The notes: generated by a model not told the origin, from the letters alone. Shown: positions 32,536 to 41,559, counted from the first letter of the stretch. The stretch: DNA of 46,502 nt from Sphingomonas echinoides ATCC 14820 (GCF_000241465.1 NZ_JH584236.1:171605-218106), one strand, 5' to 3'. A program made the numbers and translations.

Positions 32536-34110
32536 ATGGACCCGGGGGTCGTTGACCTATCACGCCTGCAGTTCGCGCTGACCGCGCTCTACCACTTCCT
32601 GTTCGTCCCGCTGACTCTCGGGTTGAGCTTTATGCTCGTCATCATGGAGTCGGTCTATGTCATGACGAACCGGCCGGTGTGGCGGCAGGTGACGCGGTTC
32701 TGGGGCAAGATCTTCGGCATCAACTTCGTGCTTGGGGTCGCGACCGGGCTCACCATGGAATTCCAGTTTGGCACCAACTGGTCTTATTTCTCGCACTATG
32801 TGGGCGACATCTTCGGCGCGCCGCTCGCGATCGAAGGGCTGATGGCCTTCTTCCTGGAGGCTACCTTTGTCGGACTCATGTTTTTCGGCTGGGATCGACT
32901 GTCGAAGCTGGGGCACCTGATCGTCACCTTCATGGTGGCGCTTGGGACCAACCTGTCGGCGTTGTGGATCCTGATAGCCAATGGCTGGATGCAGAACCCC
33001 GTCGGCGCGGCCTTCAATCCGGAGACGATGCGGATGGAGGTCAGCGACTTCTACGCCGTTTTGTTCAACCCCGTAGCGCAGGCCAAGTTCGTCCACACCG
33101 TGAGCGCAGGCTACGTCACGGCCTCCGTCGTGGTGCTCGGCATCAGCGCCTTCTGGCTTCTCAAAGGACGGTGGACGGGCATCGCAAAGCGATCGATGAC
33201 AGTCGCCGCGGCATTCGGTCTCGCATCCTCGCTGTCGGTCGTCGTCCTCGGCGACGAGAGCGGCTACGCGCTGACGGACAACCAGCGGATGAAGCTCGCC
33301 GCGATCGAGGCCGCCTGGCACACCGAGGCGGCGCCGGCGGGGCTGACGCTGATCGGCATGCCCGACTCAGTCGCACAGACGACGCGCTACTCGGTACAGA
33401 TCCCGTGGGTGCTCGGCCTGATCGCGACCCGCAGCTTGGACGGAACGGTGACAGGCATGTCCGAACTGGTCCTGAAGGCGCAGGAGCGCATCGCCTCGGG
33501 CCAGATCGCCTACCGCGCGGTCGAGCGGCTCAAGATCGATCCACGCGACCAGAGCGCCCGTGCCGCATTAGAGACGCACAAGCGCGATCTCGGCTACGCT
33601 TTGCTGCTCAAGCGCTACATCGCCGATCCGTCGCAGGCCACGCCTGAGCTCGTCGAGAAGGCGGCGTGGGACACAGTGCCCAGCGTGCCGCTGATGTTCT
33701 GGTCGTTCCGGATCATGGCAGCGATAGGCTTTCTGATGATCGCGCTATTTTCGGCGGCGTTCGTCATCGCAAGCCTGCGGCGCCATGACCAGTATCGCGG
33801 CTTCCTGAGGCTGGCGGTGCTCGCCATCCCGCTGCCGTGGATCGCGATCGAGCTCGGCTGGGTCGTGGCGGAACTCGGCCGGCAGCCTTGGGCGATTGAG
33901 GGCGTGCTGCCGACCTTCCTCGCTAGTTCATCGCTGACGCGCGGTGCGTTGTGGACGACGATCGCCGGGTTCACCGCGCTCTACGGCGCTCTCGCGGTCA
34001 TCGAGGTGCGGCTGATCCTCGCCGCCATCGCGCACGGCCCGATCGAGGAAGAGCCGCAGGCACCCGCGCCGGTCGGTACGCCGATCCCGGCTGCTCCCCT
34101 GACCGCCTGA
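32536..34110 (+). CDS. cydA: Cytochrome bd ubiquinol oxidase subunit I
   Basis: A 524-residue membrane subunit carrying haems b558, b595 and d. TALYHFLFVPLTLGLSF contains H20, the counterpart of E. coli H19. The Q-loop reads GDESGYALTDNQRMKLAAIE, and ELGRQPWAIEGVLPTF holds the GRQPW signature. It reduces oxygen to water with very high affinity, using quinol, so it serves at low oxygen and under respiratory inhibitors. AAGGAGA precedes the ATG. Confidence 0.96.
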   Translation: MDPGVVDLSRLQFALTALYHFLFVPLTLGLSFMLVIMESVYVMTNRPVWRQVTRFWGKIFGINFVLGVATGLTMEFQFGTNWSYFSHYVGDIFGAPLAIEGLMAFFLEATFVGLMFFGWDRLSKLGHLIVTFMVALGTNLSALWILIANGWMQNPVGAAFNPETMRMEVSDFYAVLFNPVAQAKFVHTVSAGYVTASVVVLGISAFWLLKGRWTGIAKRSMTVAAAFGLASSLSVVVLGDESGYALTDNQRMKLAAIEAAWHTEAAPAGLTLIGMPDSVAQTTRYSVQIPWVLGLIATRSLDGTVTGMSELVLKAQERIASGQIAYRAVERLKIDPRDQSARAALETHKRDLGYALLLKRYIADPSQATPELVEKAAWDTVPSVPLMFWSFRIMAAIGFLMIALFSAAFVIASLRRHDQYRGFLRLAVLAIPLPWIAIELGWVVAELGRQPWAIEGVLPTFLASSSLTRGALWTTIAGFTALYGALAVIEVRLILAAIAHGPIEEEPQAPAPVGTPIPAAPLTA

Positions 34111-34123
34111 AGGAGGCGTTCCC

Positions 34124-35260
34124 ATGCTCGACTATGAAATGCTTCGACTGATCTGGTGGGCGCTGCTGGGCGTCCTCCTGATCGGGTTCGCCGTGACCGA
34201 CGGCTTCGACCTTGGCGTGGCAACGCTCCTCCCCTTCGTCGCGCGCAGCGACGCCGAGCGGCGGATGGTGATCAACACTGTGGGGCCGACTTGGGAGGGC
34301 AACCAGGTTTGGTTCATCCTGGGAGGCGGCGCGATCTTCGCCGCCTGGCCGTTCGTCTACGCGGTCAGCTTCTCGGGCTTCTACCTCGCCATGTTCGTGG
34401 TGCTGGCGGCGTTGATCCTGCGTCCGGTCGGCTTCAAGTATCGCTCCAAGAAGGCGGATCCGAAATGGCGCAGCCGGTGGGACTGGGCGCTGTTCGTCGG
34501 CGGTCTGGTGCCGGCCCTGGTGTTCGGCGTCGCTGTCGGCAACGCCCTGTCGGGCGCACCCTTCCGGCTCGATGGCGACCTGCGCGCCTTCTATGACGGC
34601 AGCTTCCTCGCACTGTTCACGCCGTTCACGCTGCTGGCAGGCCTGCTGTCGGTGTCGATGCTCGTGCTGCACGGTGCCGCCTGGCTGGCGATCAAGACCG
34701 AGCACGGCCCGGTGAACGAGCGCGCGCGCGCTTTTGGATTTGCGGCGGGAGCACTGGCGCTGCTCCTGTTCACGGTCGGCGGCCTGCTGATGTGGCAGAT
34801 GCCTGGCTGGCGGTTGGTCGGTGCGGCCGACACGCTGGGCGCCTCCAATCCGCTGCGCACCACTGCGGAGGCGGTCGAGGGCGGATGGCTCCTCAACTAC
34901 GGTCAGCACCCCTGGATGCTGGTTGCCCCCATGCTGGGGTTCGTCGGAACGGTGCTGGCTCTGGTGGGTATCTATCGCGAACAGGGTGCGCTGGCGTTCG
35001 GAGGATCGAGCCTCGCCGCCACGGGCATCATCGCTTCCGTCGGATGCTCGATGTTTCCGTTCATCCTGCCGTCGAGCATCGACGCGCACTCCAGCCTGAC
35101 GGTCTGGAACGCCTCGTCGAGCGAGCGGACCTTGTTCATCATGCTGGTGGTCACAATCATCTTCCTGCCCATCGTGCTCGCCTACACCGCCTGGGCGTAC
35201 CGCGTGATGTTCGGCCGGGTCACGACCGACGCCATCACGGCCAGCCCCGACTATTACTGA
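34124..35260 (+). CDS. cydB: Cytochrome bd ubiquinol oxidase subunit II
   Basis: A 378-residue subunit with about eight membrane helices. The start MLDYEMLRLIWWALLGVLLI and the conserved GFDLGVATLLPF, NTVGPTWEGNQVWFI and FPFILPSS are all typical. It scaffolds the haem-bearing CydA. AAGGAGG lies before the ATG, 13 nt after the cydA stop. Confidence 0.96.
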   Translation: MLDYEMLRLIWWALLGVLLIGFAVTDGFDLGVATLLPFVARSDAERRMVINTVGPTWEGNQVWFILGGGAIFAAWPFVYAVSFSGFYLAMFVVLAALILRPVGFKYRSKKADPKWRSRWDWALFVGGLVPALVFGVAVGNALSGAPFRLDGDLRAFYDGSFLALFTPFTLLAGLLSVSMLVLHGAAWLAIKTEHGPVNERARAFGFAAGALALLLFTVGGLLMWQMPGWRLVGAADTLGASNPLRTTAEAVEGGWLLNYGQHPWMLVAPMLGFVGTVLALVGIYREQGALAFGGSSLAATGIIASVGCSMFPFILPSSIDAHSSLTVWNASSSERTLFIMLVVTIIFLPIVLAYTAWAYRVMFGRVTTDAITASPDYY

Positions 35261-35272
35261 GGAGTGAGGACA

Positions 35273-35374
35273 ATGTGGTATTTTGCTTGGGTGCTGGGGC
35301 TCGGCCTGGCGGGCGGTTTCGGCATCCTCAACGGCATCTGGCACGAATTCCATCTGCCAGTCGAAGACGAGTGA
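35273..35374 (+). CDS. cydX: Cytochrome bd small subunit CydX
   Basis: A 33-residue single-helix protein starting MWYFAWVLGLGLAGG and ending HLPVEDE. The M-W-Y-x2-W-x-L-G opening is the CydX/YbgT signature; it stabilises the haems of the oxidase. GAGTGAGGA precedes the ATG by about 3 nt, 12 nt after cydB. Confidence 0.9.
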   Translation: MWYFAWVLGLGLAGGFGILNGIWHEFHLPVEDE

Positions 35375-35417
35375 GTGACGCCAGAAAGCAAATTTTGAAG
35401 AAGATCGTGAACAACCC

Positions 35418-35804
35418 ATGCATCAATTCATTGACAGCGCCAATGATGTCATCGCGCTCATCATTTCCGGTCGGATAACAGGCGATGACCTGACGCCGAT
35501 CATGGACCGGATCGAGGGCGCAATGGCCGTGCATGACAGGATTCACATCTTTGTAGAAGCTGACGCCATCAGCGGCATCATGTTCGACGGGATCGGTGAG
35601 TATCTCGGCCGCGCGCTGCCGCTTCTCGGCAAGCTCAAGCATTTCGGCCGGGTCGCAATCGTCGCCGATCAAGCATGGGTCAGAGCCGGGTCACGCATCG
35701 AAAGCGCGGCATTGCCCTTCATCAGCTACCGGGTGTTCAAGCCCGGCGATCGCGGCGCGGCACTGGCCTGGGTAACCGGCTATGCTGTGGCTGCTGCGAG
35801 CTGA
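35418..35804 (+). CDS. SpoIIAA/STAS-like (SEC14-related) protein
   Basis: A 128-residue protein with the alternating strand-helix pattern of the SpoIIAA-like family: VIALIISGRITGDDLTPIMD, DRIHIFVEADAISGIMFDG, then FGRVAIVADQAWVR and ISYRVFKPGDRGAALAW. Members are common near respiratory and stress genes; the ligand or partner is unknown. It is 43 nt after cydX and likely joins the cyd transcript. Confidence 0.75.
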   Translation: MHQFIDSANDVIALIISGRITGDDLTPIMDRIEGAMAVHDRIHIFVEADAISGIMFDGIGEYLGRALPLLGKLKHFGRVAIVADQAWVRAGSRIESAALPFISYRVFKPGDRGAALAWVTGYAVAAAS

Positions 35805-35911
35805 GGCAGCCTCGAAAAGGACCGCACAGCCTCACCTAGACGCGAAAATGGCGTTGCTTCGGAGCCGAAGGCACGTGAGGTTCGCCGAACACTCCAGCGA
35901 CCGCTTGCTTT

Positions 35912-35925
35912 TTGACCGTCGTCAA
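35912..35925 (+). promoter_or_regulatory. FNR box before hemN
   Basis: TTGACCGTCGTCAA, a full match to TTGAYNNNNRTCAA, centred about 41 bp before the hemN ATG at 35960. A longer frame opening with TTG at 35912 would start inside this box, supporting the internal ATG as the true start. Confidence 0.75.
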
Positions 35926-35959
35926 GGAGCGCCGTCCCCGGCCAAAGCATCTTCGACCG

Positions 35960-37306
35960 ATGCCGATATTCCATCCCGACCTCGCCGGACGTGCTGTTCC
36001 GCGCTACACCAGTTACCCGACTGCGGCCGAGTTCAGCGAACACGTCGACGCCGTGGACCAGCACGGGGCGCTGTCCAGTCTTCGCCACGGGAGTTCGCTG
36101 TCGCTCTACCTGCACGTCCCGTTCTGCGAGCGGATCTGCTGGTATTGCGGGTGCAATACCAGCGCGATTGGGCGACAGGAGCGCGTCACCGCCTATGTCG
36201 ACGCACTCAAGGCCGAGATCGCGATGGTGGCAGCGCTGACCCGCAGTTGCGCGGTGACGCGGGTCCACTTCGGAGGCGGCAGTCCGAATGCCTTGCCTAT
36301 GCGGACGTTCGCGGACCTCTGCGACATGATTCGTCGCTCTTTTCGCGTTGCGGCCGATGCCGAATGGGCGGCGGAGCTCGACCCGCGCTCGCTTGACGCC
36401 AACTATGCCGGCGCGCTGGCGCAAAACGGGATCGAGCGCGTCAGCCTCGGGGTGCAGACCTTTTCGCCTGCCGTCCAGGTGCGCATCAATCGGGAGCAGC
36501 CCTTCCGAGATGTCGCGCTCCGCGCATCCGAGCTGCGACGTGCGGGTATCGCCAAGCTCAACCTGGACCTGATGTATGGCCTGCCAGGGCAGACGCTGGA
36601 CGACCTCGCTTCGACGATCGCCCGATCCCGGCTGCTCGCCCCCGATCGCGTGGCCATGTTCGGCTATGCGCACCTGCCGAGCCAGTTGCCGCGCCAGCGC
36701 GCGATCAACGGCGCGATGCTGCCCGGTGCCAAGGCGCGGTTCACGCAGAGCCTGCTGGCCCACGACCTCCTGATCGAGCAGGGCATGGTGGCGGTCGGCT
36801 TCGACCATTTTGCCAAGCCAGAGGACCGGTTGGCGGTCGCGAGCGCCGAAGGACGGTTGCGGCGCAACTTTCAGGGTTTCACTGACGACCCGTCCGACGC
36901 GCTGATCGGGTTGGGTGCCTCGGCAATCAGCCAGGTGGGCGATGTCATCGTCCAGAACGAAAAGCAGCAGGGGCGCTATCGAAAGGCAATCCTCGCCGGT
37001 TCGCTCGCCGGCATAAGAGGAGTTCGCCTGACCGACGAAGATCGCGTACGCGGCCGCGTCATCGAACGCCTTCTCTGCGACGGCACCGCCGATCTCGGCG
37101 AAGCGTGGGGGCAGGGCGACTGTTCGGCGGCGCTCGATCGCAACGCCCACGATCGTCTGTCCGAGCTGGTGCTAAGAGGCTTGGTAACCGTCCGAGGCAC
37201 CCGCATCACCCTGACGGCAGATGGTGCGCCTTACGGGCGGATCGCCGCCAGTGCTTTCGATCGCTATCGAGCCGTAAAGCCGCAAGGCTTCAGCAAAGCG
37301 GTGTGA
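35960..37306 (+). CDS. hemN: Oxygen-independent coproporphyrinogen III oxidase
   Basis: A 448-residue radical-SAM enzyme of haem synthesis without oxygen. The cluster motif is FCERICWYCGCN (C56, C60, C63 plus C65), with HFGGGSPN binding SAM and the later LMYGLPGQTLDD typical of HemN. The GLGASAISQVGD stretch and full C-terminal domain separate it from HemW. Its induction would supply haem to cytochrome bd in low oxygen. FNR box upstream. Confidence 0.93.
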   Translation: MPIFHPDLAGRAVPRYTSYPTAAEFSEHVDAVDQHGALSSLRHGSSLSLYLHVPFCERICWYCGCNTSAIGRQERVTAYVDALKAEIAMVAALTRSCAVTRVHFGGGSPNALPMRTFADLCDMIRRSFRVAADAEWAAELDPRSLDANYAGALAQNGIERVSLGVQTFSPAVQVRINREQPFRDVALRASELRRAGIAKLNLDLMYGLPGQTLDDLASTIARSRLLAPDRVAMFGYAHLPSQLPRQRAINGAMLPGAKARFTQSLLAHDLLIEQGMVAVGFDHFAKPEDRLAVASAEGRLRRNFQGFTDDPSDALIGLGASAISQVGDVIVQNEKQQGRYRKAILAGSLAGIRGVRLTDEDRVRGRVIERLLCDGTADLGEAWGQGDCSAALDRNAHDRLSELVLRGLVTVRGTRITLTADGAPYGRIAASAFDRYRAVKPQGFSKAV

Positions 37307-37378
37307 GCGGCAGTACCGGGCCGGCGACACGAGAGACGACGGCGCCGCTTGATCGGGAGATTGGGAGGCATCGCGCCA

Positions 37379-37405
37379 GCGAGCCGCTCGTGCGCAGCGG
37401 CTCGC
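37379..37405 (+). terminator. Hairpin after hemN
   Basis: GCGAGCCGCT (37379-37388) pairs perfectly with AGCGGCTCGC (37396-37405) around a 7-nt loop. No T-run, so it may be factor-dependent or a mRNA-stabilising stem. It lies between converging genes. Confidence 0.5.
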
Positions 37406-37478
37406 GGAACCCCACCTGTGGGGCTGCAGGGCCACTGCAACGAGAGCCGACGCTCTTGGGACGGCGCAGCACTCAGAA

Positions 37479-37589
37479 CTAATGCTTCTGCCTGTCGGTC
37501 ATCGTCACGAACATCATCGTGATCATGAACAGGCCCATGGCGCCTGCAGCGAGATAGAGGAACCAGTCGTCGGGTAAGCTGATCATCAT
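37479..37589 (-). CDS. Tiny single-helix membrane protein
   Basis: A 36-residue peptide starting MMISLPDDWFLYLAAGAMGL, then a hydrophobic helix and TMTDRQKH at the end. AGGAGG lies 3-8 nt before the ATG. An FNR box (37642-37655) is about 60 bp upstream, so it may be an oxygen-regulated small subunit or regulator. Family unknown. Confidence 0.6.
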   Translation of the reverse strand: MMISLPDDWFLYLAAGAMGLFMITMMFVTMTDRQKH

Positions 37590-37641
37590 CGCCTCCTGTT
37601 GGTCGAGGCGTGGAGCGTCGTTCACCGGGCCGGACGTCTCT

Positions 37642-37655
37642 TTGATGCCCGTCAA
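37642..37655. promoter_or_regulatory. FNR box between the genes at 37479-37589 and 37736-37984
   Basis: TTGATGCCCGTCAA, a full match to TTGAYNNNNRTCAA. It is about 60 bp from the leftward start (centre to ATG) and about 87 bp from the rightward GTG. A second short inverted pair, GATACGT (37673-37679) and ACGTATC (37701-37707), lies between it and the rightward gene. Confidence 0.7.
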
Positions 37656-37735
37656 CCCAGGGCGTTCGGAAAGATACGTAGAGCCGCTGGAGGCGGCCCG
37701 ACGTATCACTTCCTCACCAATTCGGGAGGATCACC

Positions 37736-37984
37736 GTGTCTGATGAACAGGAATACGCCCGTAAACGCGCGCGCACCGAGATCGACATGATCGGCGGTGC
37801 ACGTTGTGTCGAGGCCCGGATCGCGCATGTTGCTCTTCTGCGGCACTACCTTGCAAATTGCCGCGCCGAGATCCGCTGCGACGCTGAGTGCACCGGCTGC
37901 GCCCTGCGTCCGTTCTGCGCTGTCGCATTGCCGCTGGCGGCAAAGGCGAGGGGACCCTACCGAGCCGCGATGGCGTCGGGCTGA
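37736..37984 (+). CDS. Small Cys-rich hypothetical protein
   Basis: An 82-residue protein from a GTG with GGGAGGA 6-12 nt upstream. A helical first half (EQEYARKRARTEIDMIGGAR) and a cysteine set, C-x4-CDAECTGCALRPFC, that could bind a metal or iron-sulphur cluster. It lies beside an FNR box. Its 3' end overlaps that of the converging acyltransferase by 28 bp. Confidence 0.55.
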   Translation: MSDEQEYARKRARTEIDMIGGARCVEARIAHVALLRHYLANCRAEIRCDAECTGCALRPFCAVALPLAAKARGPYRAAMASG

Positions 37985-39174
37985 TCCGCTTGGGCCTCGC
38001 CTGATTTCCTGAAGCGCGACCTCGGGTCACGTTCCCGATGGCTCAGCCCGATCCACGGCCTCAGCCACCCGATCCGGCGTCCCACGAGATAGAATAGCCA
38101 GCTTCCTGCAGCTGTCGCTAGGACCAGCACAACGAACCGCAATCCCGGGTTGAGCCGGGACCCGAGAAGCCAATAGCCGGCTACCAGGATGATGGTCTGG
38201 TGTATCAGGTAGAGCGGAAAGACTGCCTCGGCCAGAGTTGCACGCCAAGGATGGTCGCTGTCCAGGTAGGTATCCGCCGCCCCCACCAGTGCGACGATGG
38301 TGGTCCAGCATTGCATCGCCCGGAGCAGCCCGAACACCGGTCGCCAAGCTTCCGGCACCGGCGTGTTTCCCGGCCAGGCCTGCTCCACGACGAGGACCCC
38401 TGTGTAGGCCGTCACTGCGAGAACAGCGCCCAATCGCCATTGCCGCCTGATCATCGACATCAGCTGCGACGACCGCCGCAACGCAAGTCCGAACGCAAAC
38501 ATTGCGAAGTACACGGCGTGGGCGCTCCAGTCGTTCACGAGCGCATGCGTGTCGATCCATCCTGGCGGCAACAGTCTGCGAACAAGATAGACGTAGATGA
38601 CTGGCACTAGCAGGACCAGTGGGCCCTTGAGCGCCCGTTCGAGTAGCCTCGTGATCGCAGCCCCTCGCCCGGGAAACGCTACACAGCCCAACGACAGCAA
38701 TGACGTGTAGGCAATCAGATACGCGACAAACCAGAGGTGCATCCACGTCGGCATCGCGACGTCGTCGATGAATTGGAACCGATAGTAATCGTGCAGAAGA
38801 AAGTAGGCGAAGCTTCGCGTGTACCCATGCTGGGTGACGAGCGCGACCCACGGTTGCGGCGTATTGAGAACGGCCATGCCGAAGATCAGCGGCAAGCCCA
38901 GCCTCAACATACGTCCGCGGAAGAAATTTCCGACGGGCTCTCGTGCCAGAAGCGCCGCACTCGCGTATCCCGATACCAGGAACAGCAGCGACAGACGCCA
39001 GGCGTTCGTCGCGAGCATCGGTATGGCTACCCAGTTCCGGGGCGCCGCAACCTTGATTTCAAAAGGCCACGGTACGAACGCCATGCCGATGTGGTAGAGG
39101 ATCAGGAGACCGAACGCTGCGATGCGTAGCCAGTCCATGCCGAAATGACGTGTGCTTCTCGGCCCTTCACTCAC
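37957..39174 (-). CDS. Acyltransferase-3 family membrane protein (OpgC-like)
   Basis: A 405-residue protein with about ten membrane helices. It starts near the family's MDWLRIAAFGLLILYHIGMA, with the conserved His, and has LLFLVSGYASAALLA and LAEAVFPLYLIHQTIILVAG. Such enzymes transfer acyl groups onto glycans or lipids; glucan modification protein MdoC/OpgC is the nearest in layout. GTG at 39174 gives a plausible start and ATG at 39138 is an alternative; the long extension to 39288 is less likely. Not obviously linked to oxygen control. Confidence 0.8.
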   Translation of the reverse strand: MSEGPRSTRHFGMDWLRIAAFGLLILYHIGMAFVPWPFEIKVAAPRNWVAIPMLATNAWRLSLLFLVSGYASAALLAREPVGNFFRGRMLRLGLPLIFGMAVLNTPQPWVALVTQHGYTRSFAYFLLHDYYRFQFIDDVAMPTWMHLWFVAYLIAYTSLLSLGCVAFPGRGAAITRLLERALKGPLVLLVPVIYVYLVRRLLPPGWIDTHALVNDWSAHAVYFAMFAFGLALRRSSQLMSMIRRQWRLGAVLAVTAYTGVLVVEQAWPGNTPVPEAWRPVFGLLRAMQCWTTIVALVGAADTYLDSDHPWRATLAEAVFPLYLIHQTIILVAGYWLLGSRLNPGLRFVVLVLATAAGSWLFYLVGRRIGWLRPWIGLSHRERDPRSRFRKSGEAQADQPDAIAAR

Positions 39175-39347
39175 CGCCAACACCGTGATCAGGATCGCAG
39201 CTGGTTCTGACACCGCCGTGCAGCACCTGCAAGCTCCGGTTCCCGTTAAGCTCTCCGATCGATGTTGTGGCCCTAACCTCCGGAACAATCCTGATGTGAT
39301 CGCAAATCAAAGAAGAGCAGGGGGTCGTGGTCAAAAGGAGACCTCCG

Positions 39348-39998
39348 ATGCGAACCGACCAGGAAATCCAGGGTGACGTTCAAGCTGAGCTTGCGTGGGA
39401 GCCGAGCGTCGCACACGAGCATATCGGGGTCAGCGTGCAGGCGGGCGTTGTCACCCTCTCGGGGCTGGTGTCGAGCTATGCGGAGAAGCTCGCAGCCGAG
39501 AAGGCAGTGCGTCGCGTTGCCGGAGTCAAGGCGATCGCAGAGGATGTCGAGGTCCGCCGACCGGGTGACGCAAGGACGACTGATACAGAGATCGCCGAGC
39601 GGATCTGCAGTCTCTTTGCGTGGGATGCGGTGATCCCGGAAGAGAAGATCACCGTGAAGGTCGAGAACGGCCGCGTGACGCTCGGCGGCACCGTCGACTG
39701 GCGCTATGAAGTAGACGCTGCGCGAAAGGCCGCCGGCCGAATCGGCGGCGTGACGAGCGTCGTCGACCTGATCTCCATCAGGCAGGTGCCGGTAACCCAC
39801 GACGTCAAGGAGCGGATCGAGCAGGCGTTCAAGCGCAATGCCGTTCTCGACGCGTCCTCCATCTCGGTGATCGCAGACGGCGGTACGATCACCTTGGGCG
39901 GGAAGGTCCATGCGTGGCGAGAGCGCGAGATCGCGGAACGCGCTGCCTGGTCGGCGCCCGGTGTCACGGCCATTCACGACAACATCTTCGTGGCGTGA
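39348..39998 (+). CDS. Three-BON-domain protein
   Basis: A 216-residue protein with three BON domains at about 1-70, 76-145 and 149-216, each with the V-x-L-G-G/S-x-V centre (VVTLSGLVSSY, RVTLGGTVDWR, TITLGGKVHAW). BON domains bind phospholipid or each other in the envelope, and are stress-related in OsmY. There is no signal peptide in this copy, so it may be cytoplasmic. AAGGAG before the ATG. Confidence 0.9.
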   Translation: MRTDQEIQGDVQAELAWEPSVAHEHIGVSVQAGVVTLSGLVSSYAEKLAAEKAVRRVAGVKAIAEDVEVRRPGDARTTDTEIAERICSLFAWDAVIPEEKITVKVENGRVTLGGTVDWRYEVDAARKAAGRIGGVTSVVDLISIRQVPVTHDVKERIEQAFKRNAVLDASSISVIADGGTITLGGKVHAWREREIAERAAWSAPGVTAIHDNIFVA

Positions 39999-40101
39999 TG
40001 GGATGAGCGCCTGCACGCCTGCCGCGGGCGGGCGCCTCCGTATCATTGCGGAGCGCTGAGCCTGCTTCGTCCCGGTACCTTTGCGGCGAAGGAGACCAGC
40101 G

Positions 40102-40788
40102 ATGACCCAGCCGAGCGTGGCGAACAGAAGTGCGGGCACTCAGCCTGTGCGACACCATGTCGTCCTCGCCCACCCCGCCGCCGAAAGCTTCTGCAGGTCG
40201 ATTGCTGACGCATACATCGCCGCGGCGGATGCGTGTGGACAGGCGACGCACTTGCACGATCTCTATTCCATCGGCTTCGACCCGGTTCTGACCGACCAGG
40301 AGCGTCCTGGCCCGCGGTATAGACCTCGGGACGATCTCGCCGCGGAGCTGGCGATGATCCGCGAAGCGGACGTCCTGGTGCTCGTTTATCCGATCTGGTT
40401 CGGCCTGCCACCGGCGATGATGAAGGGCTATGTCGACCGCGTCCTCGGCGCGGACTTCGCAGCCAGCAACCTTCGCGATCACCGCCCCAGTCCGCTGCTC
40501 GGCGGCAAGCGCCTGGTTGTGATCACCACCTCCGCCACGACCCGGCCCTGGCTGGAGGAGCAGGGGCAGTACAGTGCCCTGCGGCAGGCGTTCGATCTCT
40601 ATCTGAACGACATCTTCGGACTGCACGGGCACGATCGCCTGCACTTCGACGCGATCGTTCCCGGCATTCCCGCTCATTATGCCGGGGAGTGCCTAGAGAC
40701 GACCCGGCAGCGGACACGCATGATCTGCGCGGAAGAACTCAGCGCTCGGCACGCCGCTCAGAAGGCGACGCTTTCGATCCGGAGCTAA
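40102..40788 (+). CDS. NAD(P)H:quinone oxidoreductase (flavodoxin-like fold)
   Basis: A 228-residue two-electron quinone reductase. HHVVLAHPAAESFCRSIADA is the FMN/FAD-binding start, VLVLVYPIWFGLPPAMMKGY the core motif. A shorter, truncated paralogue is at 24564-24852. AAGGAG lies 7 nt before the ATG. It may keep quinones reduced without semiquinones. The extra C-terminal 40 residues are typical of this subgroup. Confidence 0.88.
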   Translation: MTQPSVANRSAGTQPVRHHVVLAHPAAESFCRSIADAYIAAADACGQATHLHDLYSIGFDPVLTDQERPGPRYRPRDDLAAELAMIREADVLVLVYPIWFGLPPAMMKGYVDRVLGADFAASNLRDHRPSPLLGGKRLVVITTSATTRPWLEEQGQYSALRQAFDLYLNDIFGLHGHDRLHFDAIVPGIPAHYAGECLETTRQRTRMICAEELSARHAAQKATLSIRS

Positions 40789-40806
40789 GCTCCGCAGGGT
40801 TGCGGT

Positions 40807-41463
40807 TCAGAACCGCATGCCGATCCCCACGCCCACCACGATCGGATCGATGCTGACGCGCACCCGGTTGGTCCCTGCGCCGGTGGTGAGGCGCGCAGTC
40901 GTATCGATGTCGAGGTATTTAACGTCGAGGTTGAGGAAGGTCCGCGGGCCGATGTCGACATCCAGTCCGGCCTGGAGAGCATAGCCGACGCTGTCGCTCA
41001 TGCGAATCCTTGTCCGCCCGAGCGCGCTCTCCAGCTGATCGCTCGCGTCCTCCGAATAGAAGATGGTGTAGTTGACGCCGCCCCCCAGGTAGGGGCGTAC
41101 CTTGCCTGCGGGGTTCAAGTGGTATTGCAGCGTCAGCGTCGGTGGCAGCACCCACGTGCTGGCGACGGTGTCGATCGTGGCAAGCGAGCCCCGTCCGGTG
41201 GCCTTGTGCTTGGTCGTCGCGAGGATCAGCTCGGCGCCGATATGGTTGGTCGCCATGTAGGTGAAGTCGACCTCCGGCATCACGCTGTCAGTGACTCCGA
41301 CGCCGCTGCCCGGAAACCCGCTGACCTCGCCCGAGGTCTCGGTGGGCGAGACGAGGATGGCGCGAGCCCGGATCAGCCAGTCTCCCGCCTGTGTTTGTGC
41401 ATGTACGGTGGTGGGTACGGCTGACGCCGCAGCGAGCAAGGCAGAAGCGAAGTAGCGACGCAT
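40807..41463 (-). CDS. ompW: OmpW-family outer membrane protein
   Basis: A 218-residue precursor with signal peptide (FASALLAAASAVPTTVHA), then an eight-strand barrel as in OmpW: start QTQAGDWLIRARAILVSPTE, VMPEVDFTYMATNHIGAELI, LQYHLNPAGKVRPYLGGGVN, and the last strand ending VGVGIGMRF with terminal Phe. OmpW is often raised in low oxygen through FNR. It is divergent from the FNR-type gene. Confidence 0.9.
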   Translation of the reverse strand: MRRYFASALLAAASAVPTTVHAQTQAGDWLIRARAILVSPTETSGEVSGFPGSGVGVTDSVMPEVDFTYMATNHIGAELILATTKHKATGRGSLATIDTVASTWVLPPTLTLQYHLNPAGKVRPYLGGGVNYTIFYSEDASDQLESALGRTRIRMSDSVGYALQAGLDVDIGPRTFLNLDVKYLDIDTTARLTTGAGTNRVRVSIDPIVVGVGIGMRF

Positions 41464-41542
41464 CGGTGGTCCTCCTGGTGTCGGACCGGTCGCTAATTGG
41501 CGGTGTTCTCGACGGATTTGACCAAACGCAAGGTCATGCCTT

Positions 41543-41559
41543 CGTAGATTCCCTTATGC
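41543..41559 (+). promoter_or_regulatory. Shared regulatory motif before the FNR-type gene
   Basis: CGTAGATTCCCTTATGC, 48 bp before the ATG. It shares 13 of 17 bases with the site at 29146-29162 and 13 of 16 with the reverse complement of 42295-42310. As fixK/fnr genes are usual FixJ targets, this may be the operator for the FixJ-like regulator encoded at 45169. Confidence 0.45.

Noticed and set aside
37677..37682. CGTAGA at 37677 and again at 45797 as further copies of the shared motif
   Set aside because: Only the hexamer matches; it is expected about 20 times by chance on two strands here.
37957..39288. Acyltransferase start at 39288
   Set aside because: The extra N-terminal 38 residues are Cys/Thr-rich with no family match; the GTG at 39174 or ATG at 39138 fits the usual first helix.
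39297..39312. TGTGATCGCAAATCAA before the BON gene as a Crp/FNR site
   Set aside because: Half-site spacing is off by one for FNR and the second half does not match Crp.
41518..41531. TTGACCAAACGCAA between ompW and fnr as an FNR box
   Set aside because: The second half-site is CGCAA rather than RTCAA, two mismatches; too weak to claim.
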